A DNA stretch of 64,000 nt from Methylophilus sp. DW102 (GTDB lineage Bacteria > Pseudomonadota > Gammaproteobacteria > Burkholderiales > Methylophilaceae), in NCBI RefSeq assembly GCF_037076555.1, contig NZ_AP029023.1:2852001-2916000 (forward strand), in the 5' to 3' direction. The position numbers were made by a program, and so were the translations under genes. Under the pieces are notes generated by a model. The model had not been told where the DNA came from, made no database searches, and worked only from the letters and a program-made list of their open reading frames with translations. Position 1 is the stretch's first letter. Each line of letters opens with the position of its first letter. Of this stretch, positions 44,886 through 53,544 are shown piece after piece.

Positions 44886-46085
44886 TTAGTACCTGATGGT
44901 TGAAAAGCTGTCATAGACCGGCAACATGACGGCGGCCATCAAAAACAGCAACATCAACCCCAGTGAAATGGTCAGCGCGGGCTCCAACATGCGCAATAGC
45001 GACTGGATCCGCGCTTGCACGTCCCGGTCATAATAGTCAGCCAACTGAAACAACATGCGATCCAGTCCACCTGTGGTTTCACCCACCTTGAGCAGGTGTA
45101 GCATCAGTGGCGGAAACTGCCCGGTAGCCGCAAAGCTGGCGGTGAGGCTTTCACCGGCCTGTACGCGCGCAGACACATCCTCAAGTGCGCGGGCCATGAC
45201 ACGCTGCGTCAGCAAGGGCTGGCACCATTGCAATGCCTGTAACAGCGGAATCCCGACCTGGTACATCAATCCAAGAAACCTGCACAGCCGCGTGATCACC
45301 CATGCTCTTAGCAAGCGGCCAAACACCGGCAATCGCAACATCATGCTATCCCATTTATAAGCCCATTTTTCCGAGTGCCGCACGATTAGAGTCACACTCA
45401 CCAGGGACAGCAATATCGCCAATAGCAGATAAGCCCCATAGTGCATGACACCCTCTGACAGGGCTAACAAACATCGTGTACTCCATGGCAGAGACTGCCC
45501 CAGGCTTTGCAAAAAACCTGCCATTTGCGGCACCAGAAAGGTCAGCATCACGTATGCGGCAATCATCACCATCACGCATAACACAGCGGGATAGCTCAGT
45601 CCCCGCTTGATTTGCGCACTCAGCTCAAATTGCCACGTGAGGGTGGCCTTCAATTGGCCAAATGTTTCAGGGAGCTGACCCGTCCGTTCACCAGCATTGA
45701 CCAGTTGATAAAACAAGGCTGGGAAGACCTTGGGCTGCGCTTGCAACGCTTGTGAAAGTAATTTGCCCGCCTCAAGATCGCGCAACAAACCACGTAAGGC
45801 CTCGGCCATCACCGCCTGTTCGGCTTGTTCTGCCGAGACCGCAATGGCCTGACAGAGAGGCAAGCCGGCTTGCAATAGCTGCTCCAGCTGCACACAAAAC
45901 ACGATCAACATTTTGGGGTGCACGCGTGGCTGTCGCCAGCGCAATGGCTCACCCAGCTTCACCGTCAGCAATTCCAAGCCTTGCTGCTGCAGGGATGCAG
46001 CCAGCGCCTCTTCAGAGTCGGAGGTGCCATAGCCCCGTGTTAAGTGGCCCGTCTTATCAATCGCGGTGTATCGGTAGCTTGTCAT
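44886..46085 (-). CDS. GspF/MshG-like inner-membrane platform protein
   Basis: 399 residues. Typical T2SF duplicated domains: N-terminal YRYTAIDKTGHLTRG, FCVQLEQLLQAGLPLCQA in the first cytoplasmic domain, NAGERTGQLPETFGQL, and the second copy FLGLMYQVGIPLLQALQ with KVGETTGGLDRMLFQLADYYD. Three membrane helices, the last near the C-terminus (LTISLGLMLLFLMAAVML). Lies between the ATPase and GspL-like genes with 2-4 base gaps. Confidence 0.92.
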   Translation of the reverse strand: MTSYRYTAIDKTGHLTRGYGTSDSEEALAASLQQQGLELLTVKLGEPLRWRQPRVHPKMLIVFCVQLEQLLQAGLPLCQAIAVSAEQAEQAVMAEALRGLLRDLEAGKLLSQALQAQPKVFPALFYQLVNAGERTGQLPETFGQLKATLTWQFELSAQIKRGLSYPAVLCVMVMIAAYVMLTFLVPQMAGFLQSLGQSLPWSTRCLLALSEGVMHYGAYLLLAILLSLVSVTLIVRHSEKWAYKWDSMMLRLPVFGRLLRAWVITRLCRFLGLMYQVGIPLLQALQWCQPLLTQRVMARALEDVSARVQAGESLTASFAATGQFPPLMLHLLKVGETTGGLDRMLFQLADYYDRDVQARIQSLLRMLEPALTISLGLMLLFLMAAVMLPVYDSFSTIRY

Positions 46086-46089
46086 CGTT

Positions 46090-47802
46090 TTAAACAGGCC
46101 TGCTTACATCCAGCACATTGGCCTCAAGCACACTTAAATCGACCACTCTTTTTAATTCTTGCAGACTAGTTTCGCCTGCCATCACTAATCGCACCCCCTC
46201 CTCGGCCAGCGTGGTGTAACCATATGATCGTGCGTTCTGCTGTAACCTTGGCAGCGAGAGTGGCGTGAGCGCCTCCTCCAAGCCAGAATGCATGGACAAA
46301 ATTTCCATCACCACAGTCCGGCCTTGATAACCACTTTGTCGACAATGCTGACAACCAACCGCTTCAAAACACGTGAAACTTTCAGGAATGCACGCTGAAT
46401 CGATGTATTGAAACATGGCTAAAAGGTGTGGGTCCGGGGAAGCTTGGCGCTTGCAGTGTTGACATAAGCGTCGCAATAAGCGCTGGGCAATCACCCCAAC
46501 TAGGCAACCGGCCAGGGTATGCGGCTGAATCCCCAAATCCTGCAAGCGTAAAAAGGCAGCTGCAGCATGATTGGTATGCAAGGTGGTCATCACCAGATGT
46601 CCGGTCATGGCGGCGCGCACCGCCATAGCGGCCGTGGCTTCATCTCTGACCTCGCCAATCAGCATAATGTCGGGGTCTTGTCGCAAAATGGCGCGCACAC
46701 CAGTGACAAAATCCACCTTATTGGCTTCGTTGACGGAGGTTTGCCGCATTAAATGGTGCGGATACTCAACCGGATCTTCCAGGGTCATGATATTCACCCC
46801 GGTCTGATTGAGATGCCCAAGCATGGAATAAAGCGTAGTGGTTTTACCGCTCCCGGTCGGGCCCGTCACGATTAACAAGCCCTCCGGTTTTGCCAGCATG
46901 GCTTTTAAAGACGCCAACTGCGCGCAGCGTATACCCATCTGCGACAGCGGAATAATGGATTTATGCCTGTCCAGCACGCGCAGCACCAAGTTTTCACCAT
47001 GCAGGGTAGGATGACTGGAGACCCTGAAATCGACCTCGCGCCCGCACAAGAACAGATTCACGCGGCCGTCTTGCGGCATACGCTGCTCAGCGATATCCAT
47101 GCCAGCCAAGACTTTGAGGCGCACACACATGGCGGGCCAATAGCGATCGTGCAAACAGCGGATCTGCCAAAGCACGCCATCAATGCGGTAGCGTATCCTG
47201 ACAAACGCCTGTTCAGGCTCGAAGTGGATATCCGAGGCGCCTTGTTTGACGGCATCGACCAAGATGGCATCCACCAGCCGGATCACGGGATGAGAGGCGG
47301 AAGCCACCGGCGAAAGACTAACTGCAGCCTCTTGCTGCTCGATTTCCTGCAACAAGCGCTCTAGCGACAGGCTATGTCCATAACACCGATCCAGCGCCTG
47401 CTCTATCTGGACTTCGGTCGCCAGAACAGGCGTCAGTGTAATGCCACCACCTAATAAATGTTTCAGTGCTTCAATCGCGTGTGCGTTCTGGTGATCCTGT
47501 ACCGCAATCCGCAACGATTGCTGATCTGGTGTCAGATCAAGCGGTAACAAGCGATGTTGCCTGGCAAAGGTTTCTGGCACTTTGGCGATCCACGCCGGGT
47601 CGGGCATCACATACTGCAAATCCATACTCTCTTGCACATGCAGCTGTGCCAGCACGTCTCTCACCATGGCGTCGGTGACAAAGTGCAGCCTGACCAACTG
47701 CTGGCCAAGCAACAATTGCTGCTTGCGTTGCTCGATCAGTGCGATATCAAGCTGATCCGAAGTAATCATGCCTTTCGTCAGCATCCACTCTCCGATCCGC
47801 AT
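46090..47802 (-). CDS. GspE/MshE-like secretion-pilus ATPase with MshEN-type N-domain
   Basis: 570 residues from ATG 47802 (TGATG overlap with the preceding stop); the frame remains open upstream inside the MshN-like gene. N-terminal MshEN repeats with Leu/Gly/Gln spacing (RIGEWMLTKGMITSDQL, then ALIEQ; LLGQQLVRLHFVTDAMV) match the c-di-GMP-binding pattern of MshE-type ATPases. Walker A GPTGSGKTTTLYSM near 313, Asp box LEDPVEYP, Walker B IMLIGEVRDEATA, and a tetra-cysteine zinc motif (CQHCKRQ near 445 and GCQHCRQSGY near 485). Drives filament assembly. Confidence 0.93.
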   Translation of the reverse strand: MRIGEWMLTKGMITSDQLDIALIEQRKQQLLLGQQLVRLHFVTDAMVRDVLAQLHVQESMDLQYVMPDPAWIAKVPETFARQHRLLPLDLTPDQQSLRIAVQDHQNAHAIEALKHLLGGGITLTPVLATEVQIEQALDRCYGHSLSLERLLQEIEQQEAAVSLSPVASASHPVIRLVDAILVDAVKQGASDIHFEPEQAFVRIRYRIDGVLWQIRCLHDRYWPAMCVRLKVLAGMDIAEQRMPQDGRVNLFLCGREVDFRVSSHPTLHGENLVLRVLDRHKSIIPLSQMGIRCAQLASLKAMLAKPEGLLIVTGPTGSGKTTTLYSMLGHLNQTGVNIMTLEDPVEYPHHLMRQTSVNEANKVDFVTGVRAILRQDPDIMLIGEVRDEATAAMAVRAAMTGHLVMTTLHTNHAAAAFLRLQDLGIQPHTLAGCLVGVIAQRLLRRLCQHCKRQASPDPHLLAMFQYIDSACIPESFTCFEAVGCQHCRQSGYQGRTVVMEILSMHSGLEEALTPLSLPRLQQNARSYGYTTLAEEGVRLVMAGETSLQELKRVVDLSVLEANVLDVSRPV

Positions 47803-48512
47803 CACTCTTGCTCCAGTAGTTGCGCAAATAAAGCAGCATTGGCTTCGATCCCTGGCATCAATTGCCAAACGCGCAGCCAATAGTGCTCGTATTGCGCCTG
47901 GTCACCCAGCCGTTGGCTGATATAAAGCATGCCGACCAAGGCCTCGAGTTGATGCGGATCTTGCGCCAACAGTTGCGCATAAAGAGGCTGCGCACTTTGC
48001 AGTTTCTCCTGCTGTAATGCCGTACGCGCCTGCGCCAACAAGCTGATGGACGACAAGGTCGGCAATGGTCCTCGCTGTACCTGCATGACCCAACGAGGCG
48101 GGTTATTTTGACGGAGTGAGGGTGATGGGCTCTGCGCAGGCTCACTCTGACTGGGTGTGGCTACGGAAGGTTGCTCAGCTTTTGCTGGCGCATGTAAAGC
48201 AAATACGCTAGGTTCCTCCTGCAATCGAGACTTTTGCTCACCGATTGGTGACGGCTTAACCGGAGTGACGAATGGCTTTGCATCTACCCATCTGGGCGCA
48301 GCATGATTGTCCAGCGCGGATGCCGCTGAAAAGATATCCCAGCCTTGTCGCACTACGCAGCAAGACGCAATGATCAGCATCAGCCACAACAATCCCATGA
48401 TACGCCGCTCAAGCTGCTGCCAATCGGTGATCATCAGCGATTTTGCATATGCATTTTTATTTAAGCGCAAGGGGCGTTTTGAATCAGCCAGCCATGCTCG
48501 AACATCCATCAT
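47802..48512 (-). CDS. MshN-like TPR membrane protein
   Basis: 236 residues. One membrane segment near residues 37-54 (IMGLLWLMLIIASCCVV), a Pro/Ser/Glu-rich linker and C-terminal TPR-like repeats (SLLAQARTALQQEKLQSAQ, LLAQDPHQLEALVGMLY). This layout and its position between the secretin and the ATPase match MshN of MSHA clusters. Starts at ATGA overlapping the secretin stop. Likely a periplasmic-facing scaffold. Confidence 0.75.
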   Translation of the reverse strand: MMDVRAWLADSKRPLRLNKNAYAKSLMITDWQQLERRIMGLLWLMLIIASCCVVRQGWDIFSAASALDNHAAPRWVDAKPFVTPVKPSPIGEQKSRLQEEPSVFALHAPAKAEQPSVATPSQSEPAQSPSPSLRQNNPPRWVMQVQRGPLPTLSSISLLAQARTALQQEKLQSAQPLYAQLLAQDPHQLEALVGMLYISQRLGDQAQYEHYWLRVWQLMPGIEANAALFAQLLEQE

Positions 48513-50431
48513 GATGGCTCCTCGACATTCATTTCAAATGCATCAGTAGGCAAAGCGTCAGGCAGCAAGGGTTGAAACGATCGCAAATCGCCCGTGTTAA
48601 CATCGGCCCGACCAATCACGGTGGGCCGCAAAAAAACAATCAGCTCGGTCTTTTTGGCGGCCTGATTTTTGCCAATAAATGCCTGACCGATGACAGGCAA
48701 TCGCGAGAGGCCAGGCACGCGGTCACTAAATTCACGCTGATCATCCTGCATCAGGCCGCCCAAAACGGCGATATGGCCGCTGGCGACATTGAGCACAGAC
48801 TCCATTTCCCGTACCTGGATTTCGGGCACGCTACTCACAATCCGACTGCTGCCACTGCCTAATTGCGGATTGGGGTCTTCGACATAGCGCAGCACCTTGG
48901 ACACCGTCGGCCTGACATTTAAATTGACGCGCTGGCGACTATTGATTTGTGCCGTGACAGCCATGACCAAGCCTACCGGCACCGTATTGGCCGTGGTCGT
49001 TACCGCTTGCAAGTTGGCACCGCTATTACTGCTGCTTTGCGAAATTTGCGACTGGATGGTGAAGTAGACCAAGTTATCGACCACCTTGAGAATGGCCGTC
49101 TGATTATTGAGCACCATGAGCTTGGGACTGGAGAGGACACGCGTTTTACCAAACTGCTCAAGTAGGGTGACACTGGCACTTAAATTACCAAAGCGGCTGA
49201 GAGGATTTAAGTAGCTCAACATAAACGCCACGTTGCCATTATTCTGGCCCAAGGCATTTTTACTATTATTGCTCTCCCACTGACCAGTGGCACGGTTAAA
49301 CTGGGCCGCATCGCTGCCCAAAGATTGCGAAAGCAGCCAGCCTCGTTGTTGCGCCGAGGCAGACAAGCGGCTCCAGTCTATGCCCATCTGAAAACTTTTA
49401 TTGAGCTCCACCTCCACAATGGTGGCTTCAATCAAGACCTGCCTGGCGGCAACCTGCATCACAGATTCCAGATAGGCTTTGACTTGCGCCTGCTGACTCT
49501 GCGAGGCACGTATGGTCAAGATGCCAGTTTCGGCGTTTGCAATCAGTTTGGAAGCCCGCCAACGGCGTTGCGCTTGCTGCGTCTTTTCTTGCAATGGCGA
49601 CGGTAAGATGGGTTCAGCTGATGTTTTGAGTTCACTGACTTCGGCACTGCCTGGCGTGCTATCAGAACCGCTCGATGGCATGATCACGGTTGCGGGCAGG
49701 TGATCCATCACTTCTGCCCGTGCACTACCGGCTTTATCCGTTTCATCCAGCAGAAGCTGTACATTGTCTACCACGCTCTCCCACAGGTGATAGCGGGATT
49801 GAGAGGTGACTGCGGTTCTGGAACTATTACTACTGCCGCCTTGTGCCGGCAATGCTTGCACCTGCGCATTACTGTTACCGGCTGCGGCCATGCCTCCACG
49901 GCCAGCGCCATTGATTTCACTGGCCACGCCAATATAGCCATAGGTATCGCGGCTCATGTTCACATAATTGAGTTTGTAGCTACGGATCACCGGCGTGTCC
50001 GGTGTCACCAGCCACACCCCGTCTGACCATTCATAATACATATCGACTTGCCTGGCCATGCGCGCAAGAATGGCGGCCACCGACTGCTGCTGGGCATTTA
50101 AAGTGACTTTACCGCTCAAGGCTGGATGCACATCAAAATTCAGGCCGCTTTCTTGGGCCAGCGCAAACAGGACCTCCTGTACGGGTGCTTCGCGGACAAC
50201 CAGATTGATCAAGACGGTGGGTATAGCAGACTTGAGCGCGGGGGGCTTGATGGCTGGGGTAGAAACAATGTCTGCCGTATCAATTTCCGGGAAGCTAGCC
50301 GAACCGTTGTCGGCCTGAAGGGTTGAGGGCAGTGAAGGTAAATGCAACTGCGCATGCGTAGCGCTGCCCAGGGACTGGCTTTTACAGGCAGCGAGTCCAA
50401 TCACCAACCACAGGATGAGCGCAATACGCAT
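48509..50431 (-). CDS. MshL/GspD-family secretin lipoprotein
   Basis: 640 residues from ATG 50431, preceded by the strong GGAGGGGG. Lipoprotein signal with LIGLAAC (Cys16). STN-like N-domain (LINLVVREAPVQEVLFALAQ), then a low-complexity linker, N1-like domain, and the secretin core (KTRVLSSPKLMVLNNQTAILKV, then VASGHIAVLGGLMQDDQRE, VPGLSRLPVIGQAFIG). Forms the outer-membrane pore. First gene of the operon running to 40096, and distinct from PilQ encoded at 56376-58670. Confidence 0.9.
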   Translation of the reverse strand: MRIALILWLVIGLAACKSQSLGSATHAQLHLPSLPSTLQADNGSASFPEIDTADIVSTPAIKPPALKSAIPTVLINLVVREAPVQEVLFALAQESGLNFDVHPALSGKVTLNAQQQSVAAILARMARQVDMYYEWSDGVWLVTPDTPVIRSYKLNYVNMSRDTYGYIGVASEINGAGRGGMAAAGNSNAQVQALPAQGGSSNSSRTAVTSQSRYHLWESVVDNVQLLLDETDKAGSARAEVMDHLPATVIMPSSGSDSTPGSAEVSELKTSAEPILPSPLQEKTQQAQRRWRASKLIANAETGILTIRASQSQQAQVKAYLESVMQVAARQVLIEATIVEVELNKSFQMGIDWSRLSASAQQRGWLLSQSLGSDAAQFNRATGQWESNNSKNALGQNNGNVAFMLSYLNPLSRFGNLSASVTLLEQFGKTRVLSSPKLMVLNNQTAILKVVDNLVYFTIQSQISQSSSNSGANLQAVTTTANTVPVGLVMAVTAQINSRQRVNLNVRPTVSKVLRYVEDPNPQLGSGSSRIVSSVPEIQVREMESVLNVASGHIAVLGGLMQDDQREFSDRVPGLSRLPVIGQAFIGKNQAAKKTELIVFLRPTVIGRADVNTGDLRSFQPLLPDALPTDAFEMNVEEPS

Positions 50432-50469
50432 CAACCCCCTCCAAATGATTATTGACATTTTTTAACATA

Positions 50470-50498
50470 TATTAAATATAAGCAATGTTAACTGTCAA
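50470..50498 (-). promoter_or_regulatory. Sigma-70-like promoter of the MSHA-like operon, nested in a dyad
   Basis: TTGACA (50498-50493), 17-base spacer, TTAATA (50475-50470), upstream of the secretin gene. It overlaps inverted repeats TTAACAT/ATGTTAA (arms 50462-50468 and 50485-50491) and TTGACA/TGTCAA (50452-50457 and 50493-50498), suggesting an operator. Confidence 0.6.
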
Positions 50499-50540
50499 TC
50501 CATCCGGCGCAATCTGGTCAACCAGTGCGAGAGAGGGCGT

Positions 50541-51572
50541 TTAAAAAAGCTCGATTTCGCCGCTAATGATGCTGTAGTTGAGTAAGCCTTGTTCAACCAG
50601 GGATTCGTAGCAGCAGACCTGGTCTCTGCCATGCTCTTTGGCATAATAGAGTGCTTCATCTGCCCGCTCCAGCACAGTGTTCGGCAGCAAATGCGGTGAC
50701 ATTTTGGAATAACCGATACTGATGGTGACTCGCCCGACTTGCGGGAAACGATATTCAGCAAGGGCTTGCTGAAAGCGCTCTAGCAGCATGACGATGTCAT
50801 CTTTGTCAGCACATGAAAACACGCCCACAAACTCTTCACCACCAAAGCGGAACAGCAAATCGCCATCGCGGAAGGTTTCCTGCATGAGGCGGGATAAAAG
50901 CAGCAAGACTTCATCGCCAATCAAATGACCATAGCTGTCATTGATCTTTTTAAAGAAATCGATATCAAAAATGACCAGATAATGGTGTAACGGAAACCGG
51001 AATTCTGGCTTGTAGTCATTAAGCAAAATCTTGCTCACACACTTATCAAAGGTTTTGCGGTTAAGCAATCCAGTCAGTGCATCCCGCTCGTTTTCAATAA
51101 TCAAGCCGGCATAGTGATTAAATACCTGCAAACACTGTTCTACCAGCGCGATCGCTTCTGCGGATAACTGCGCATGCTGAATCAACAGTATGGCATTTTT
51201 ATGGGCAACACTTTGCTTGAGCGGAAAAATGTGCAATTTGCCCGCTGCAGTGTCCAGGCAAACAGATTGCCGAGTTTCCTGATCCAGGTAATTTAAAAGC
51301 AACGCATAAACATCGCTAGGCCACGCTTCAAAAGCAGGATCCATCTCATCTTGAGAGTCCATCACCGAGACCAACTGCCGACGCGACAATACCTGCATCC
51401 GGATCGGCTTTTCCTCGGCAGCAAAAATACACATCCAGTGCTGCATCAACGAAAGCAGCGCTGGATCCAATGCAAGGCTCTCCCTGACCTGTGTCAGGCC
51501 GATCAGGCTTTGCATAAACTTTTTCAAATTTAAATGACTAGGCATGTGTTCGACAGATGTTGTTTCGAACAC
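50541..51572 (-). CDS. GGDEF diguanylate cyclase
   Basis: 343 residues if started at GTG 51572; ATG 51545 gives 334. The C-terminal GGDEF domain (from ERDALTGLLNRKTFD) has the active-site GGEEF in LLFRFGGEEFVGVF and an inhibitory I-site RDGD exactly five residues before it, so it should make and be feedback-inhibited by c-di-GMP. The N-terminal ~170 residues look like a degenerate GAF-type sensor; no membrane segment is seen. Upstream of the MSHA-like operon, on the same strand. Confidence 0.93.
   Translation of the reverse strand: MFETTSVEHMPSHLNLKKFMQSLIGLTQVRESLALDPALLSLMQHWMCIFAAEEKPIRMQVLSRRQLVSVMDSQDEMDPAFEAWPSDVYALLLNYLDQETRQSVCLDTAAGKLHIFPLKQSVAHKNAILLIQHAQLSAEAIALVEQCLQVFNHYAGLIIENERDALTGLLNRKTFDKCVSKILLNDYKPEFRFPLHHYLVIFDIDFFKKINDSYGHLIGDEVLLLLSRLMQETFRDGDLLFRFGGEEFVGVFSCADKDDIVMLLERFQQALAEYRFPQVGRVTISIGYSKMSPHLLPNTVLERADEALYYAKEHGRDQVCCYESLVEQGLLNYSIISGEIELF
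51546..51572. repeat. 8-bp inverted repeat at the diguanylate cyclase start
   Basis: GTGTTCGA / TCGAACAC with an 11-base spacer. It covers the candidate GTG start and abuts the candidate ATG of the GGDEF gene. Possible operator or translation-blocking stem. Confidence 0.55.
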
Positions 51573-51657
51573 TTTAACAAAGGGAAGAATGATTCTTAAT
51601 TAGGAAAAGAACCGATTTGTAGGACTAAATTGTGAGGTTGAAGCAGAAAAGTGAAAA

Positions 51658-51734
51658 TGGGGTGGCTAATCGGGCTCGAACCGACGACAACCGGAATCAC
51701 AATCCGGGGCTCTACCAACTGAGCTATAGCCACC
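51658..51734 (-). tRNA. tRNA-His (GTG), CCA encoded
   Basis: Cloverleaf with the His-specific extra 5' G (position -1) opposite C73, acceptor stem GTGGCTA/TAGCCAC, anticodon loop TTGTGAT (GTG) and an encoded CCA. Third tRNA of the Pro-Arg-His unit. Confidence 0.95.
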
Positions 51735-51758
51735 ACTGAGAGAAATTGGCTGAAATTT

Positions 51759-51835
51759 TGGCCTGCCCGACAGGAATCGAACCTGTAACCCCCAGCTTAG
51801 AAGGCTGGTGCTCTATCCAGTTGAGCTACGAGCAG
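51759..51835 (-). tRNA. tRNA-Arg (TCT), CCA encoded
   Basis: Acceptor stem CTGCTCG/CGGGCAG (one G-T pair), D-stem GCTC, anticodon loop CTTCTAA (TCT), T-loop TTCGATT, encoded CCA. Confidence 0.95.
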
Positions 51836-51875
51836 ATAAAGTAGTTACATGCCGATCAGGCAATCCAGAGAAAAC

Positions 51876-51952
51876 TGGTCGGCGTGGAGAGATTCGAACT
51901 CCCGACATCCTGCTCCCAAAGCAGGCGCGCTACCAGACTACGCTACACGCCG
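51876..51952 (-). tRNA. tRNA-Pro (TGG), CCA encoded
   Basis: Acceptor stem CGGCGTG/CACGCCG, anticodon loop TTTGGGA (TGG), T-loop TTCGAAT, encoded CCA. First tRNA of the operon, 10 bases from the promoter -10 box. Confidence 0.95.
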
Positions 51953-51961
51953 AAAGCAGAA

Positions 51962-51990
51962 ATATAACCGATTTCACGAATTTGTGTCAA
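51962..51990 (-). promoter_or_regulatory. Sigma-70 promoter of the tRNA operon
   Basis: TTGACA (51990-51985), 17-base spacer, TTATAT (51967-51962), about 10 bases before tRNA-Pro. Near-consensus, as expected for stable RNA genes. Confidence 0.9.
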
Positions 51991-52035
51991 TCTCGATGTG
52001 ATAAAATTATCTTTTTTACGACAAATTTTTTGCTC

Positions 52036-52893
52036 ATGAGCGCTCAGATTATTGATGGCAAGCAAATTGCGAATCAACTATTAGAAGAAATCAAATCCAA
52101 AATCGACCAACGGCTAGTTGATGGCAAACGTGCTCCTTGCCTGGCCGTTGTCCTGGTCGGTGATGATCCGGCTTCGGCCATTTATGTGCGCAACAAGCGT
52201 CTGGCTTGCGAAAAAGTAGGGATCGTCTCAATTGCGCATAACCTGCCAGCCAACACCACGCAAGAGGCCTTATTCGCGCTCATTCAAACACTGAATGCCG
52301 ACCCTGACACTGACGGCATTCTGGTGCAATCCCCGCTCCCCCATCATATTGATGAGTCTGCCATTCTGGCGCTGATAGATCCGGGCAAAGATGTGGATGG
52401 GTTTCACCCCTACAATATAGGCCGCCTGGCGGTACGCCAGCCCTTATTACGTTCCTGCACGCCTTACGGTGTCATCAAGATGCTGCAAGCCAGCGGGATC
52501 GCGATCAAGGGGCTGGACGCCGTTGTCGTTGGCGTATCTAACCACGTTGGGCGCCCCATGGGCCTGGAGCTTCTGTTGGCCGGGTGCACCGTCACCAGCT
52601 GTCACCGGCACACCAAAGACTTACAAAGCCATATTAGTCGTGCCGATCTCATTGTATCCGCGGTGGGCAAGCCTGGCTTGGTCAAGGGTGAGTGGATTAA
52701 ACCTGGCGCTATTGTGGTCGATATTGGGATTAATCGCCTGCCTGATGGCAAGATCACCGGCGACGTTGACTTTGCGATTGCCAGCCAGCGTGCCAGCCAT
52801 ATTACGCCGGTGCCTGGTGGCGTCGGCCCAATGACTGTAGCCACACTGATGGAAAATACCTTGAAGGCGCTGGAACTCAGTGAGCAAGCTTAA
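52036..52893 (+). CDS. folD: Methylenetetrahydrofolate dehydrogenase/cyclohydrolase
   Basis: Bifunctional enzyme interconverting methylene-, methenyl- and formyl-tetrahydrofolate; central in C1 metabolism. 285 residues from ATG 52036; the open frame extends upstream only through the tRNA genes. Catalytic [14 protein letters not shown] (Tyr/Lys), [13 protein letters not shown], and the C-terminal [18 protein letters not shown]. The dinucleotide loop reads [14 protein letters not shown], with Val where many homologues have Arg (GRSxxVGxP). Divergent from the tRNA operon. Confidence 0.96.
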   Translation: MSAQIIDGKQIANQLLEEIKSKIDQRLVDGKRAPCLAVVLVGDDPASAIYVRNKRLACEKVGIVSIAHNLPANTTQEALFALIQTLNADPDTDGILVQSPLPHHIDESAILALIDPGKDVDGFHPYNIGRLAVRQPLLRSCTPYGVIKMLQASGIAIKGLDAVVVGVSNHVGRPMGLELLLAGCTVTSCHRHTKDLQSHISRADLIVSAVGKPGLVKGEWIKPGAIVVDIGINRLPDGKITGDVDFAIASQRASHITPVPGGVGPMTVATLMENTLKALELSEQA

Positions 52894-53035
52894 GCCGAAG
52901 CAGTCTTGCCCTTGCGAATAGGCTTTGCAGGGGTTTGAAACTGGTGTAAACTCGCGCGATTGTTGATTGACGTAATGCAATAAACCATGCCTCTACAGGC
53001 ATTCACTATTCGAAGTTTCGTTCGTTGGAACCATC

Positions 53036-53458
53036 ATGGCAGATACCGTTAACAAATCCTTTACCCCTTACCAGCCCGCCGCCGGTGAGGAATACATGAA
53101 TAAAAAGCAGCAGGATCACTTCCGCAAAATCCTGAATGACTGGAAAGCAGAATTGAGTCACGATATTGATCGTACCGTGCATACCATGCAGGACGAAGTG
53201 ACCAGCTTTGCTGACCCGAATGACCGTGCCAGCCAGGAATCTGACATGGCGCTAGAACTGCGCAACCGTGACCGTGAGCGCAAACTGATCAAGAAAATCG
53301 ACGAAACCTTGCGTAACATTGACAGCGGTGACTACGGCTACTGCGAAGGCTGCGGGATCGAAATTGGCCTCAAGCGCCTGGAAGCACGCCCAACCGCCAC
53401 CTTGTGCATAGACTGCAAAACGCTGGATGAAATGCGCGAGAAACAAGTCGCCAAATAA
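53036..53458 (+). CDS. dksA: RNA polymerase-binding transcription factor DksA
   Basis: Binds the RNA polymerase secondary channel and works with ppGpp to adjust rRNA and amino-acid promoters. 140 residues. The coiled coil carries the acidic tip region ([13 protein letters not shown]) and the C-terminal zinc finger has CEGC and CIDC. GGAA lies before the ATG. Followed by a strong bidirectional terminator shared with dgt. Confidence 0.97.
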   Translation: MADTVNKSFTPYQPAAGEEYMNKKQQDHFRKILNDWKAELSHDIDRTVHTMQDEVTSFADPNDRASQESDMALELRNRDRERKLIKKIDETLRNIDSGDYGYCEGCGIEIGLKRLEARPTATLCIDCKTLDEMREKQVAK

Positions 53459-53474
53459 GGCTAAAGCTATCAAG

Positions 53475-53510
53475 CAATAAAAAAGCTGCCTAAGGGCAGC
53501 TTTTTTATTG
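53475..53510. terminator. Bidirectional terminator between dksA and dgt
   Basis: 16-bp arms (CAATAAAAAAGCTGCC and its complement) with a TAAG loop; T-runs on both strands. Confidence 0.96.
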
Positions 53511-53544
53511 CACTTGTTTTATTGCATCGCAATGCATCCACGCA

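Noticed and set aside
51808..52035. N-terminal extension of FolD through the tRNA-Pro gene
   Set aside because: The extension reads through the antisense strand of tRNA genes; FolD similarity begins at ATG 52036.
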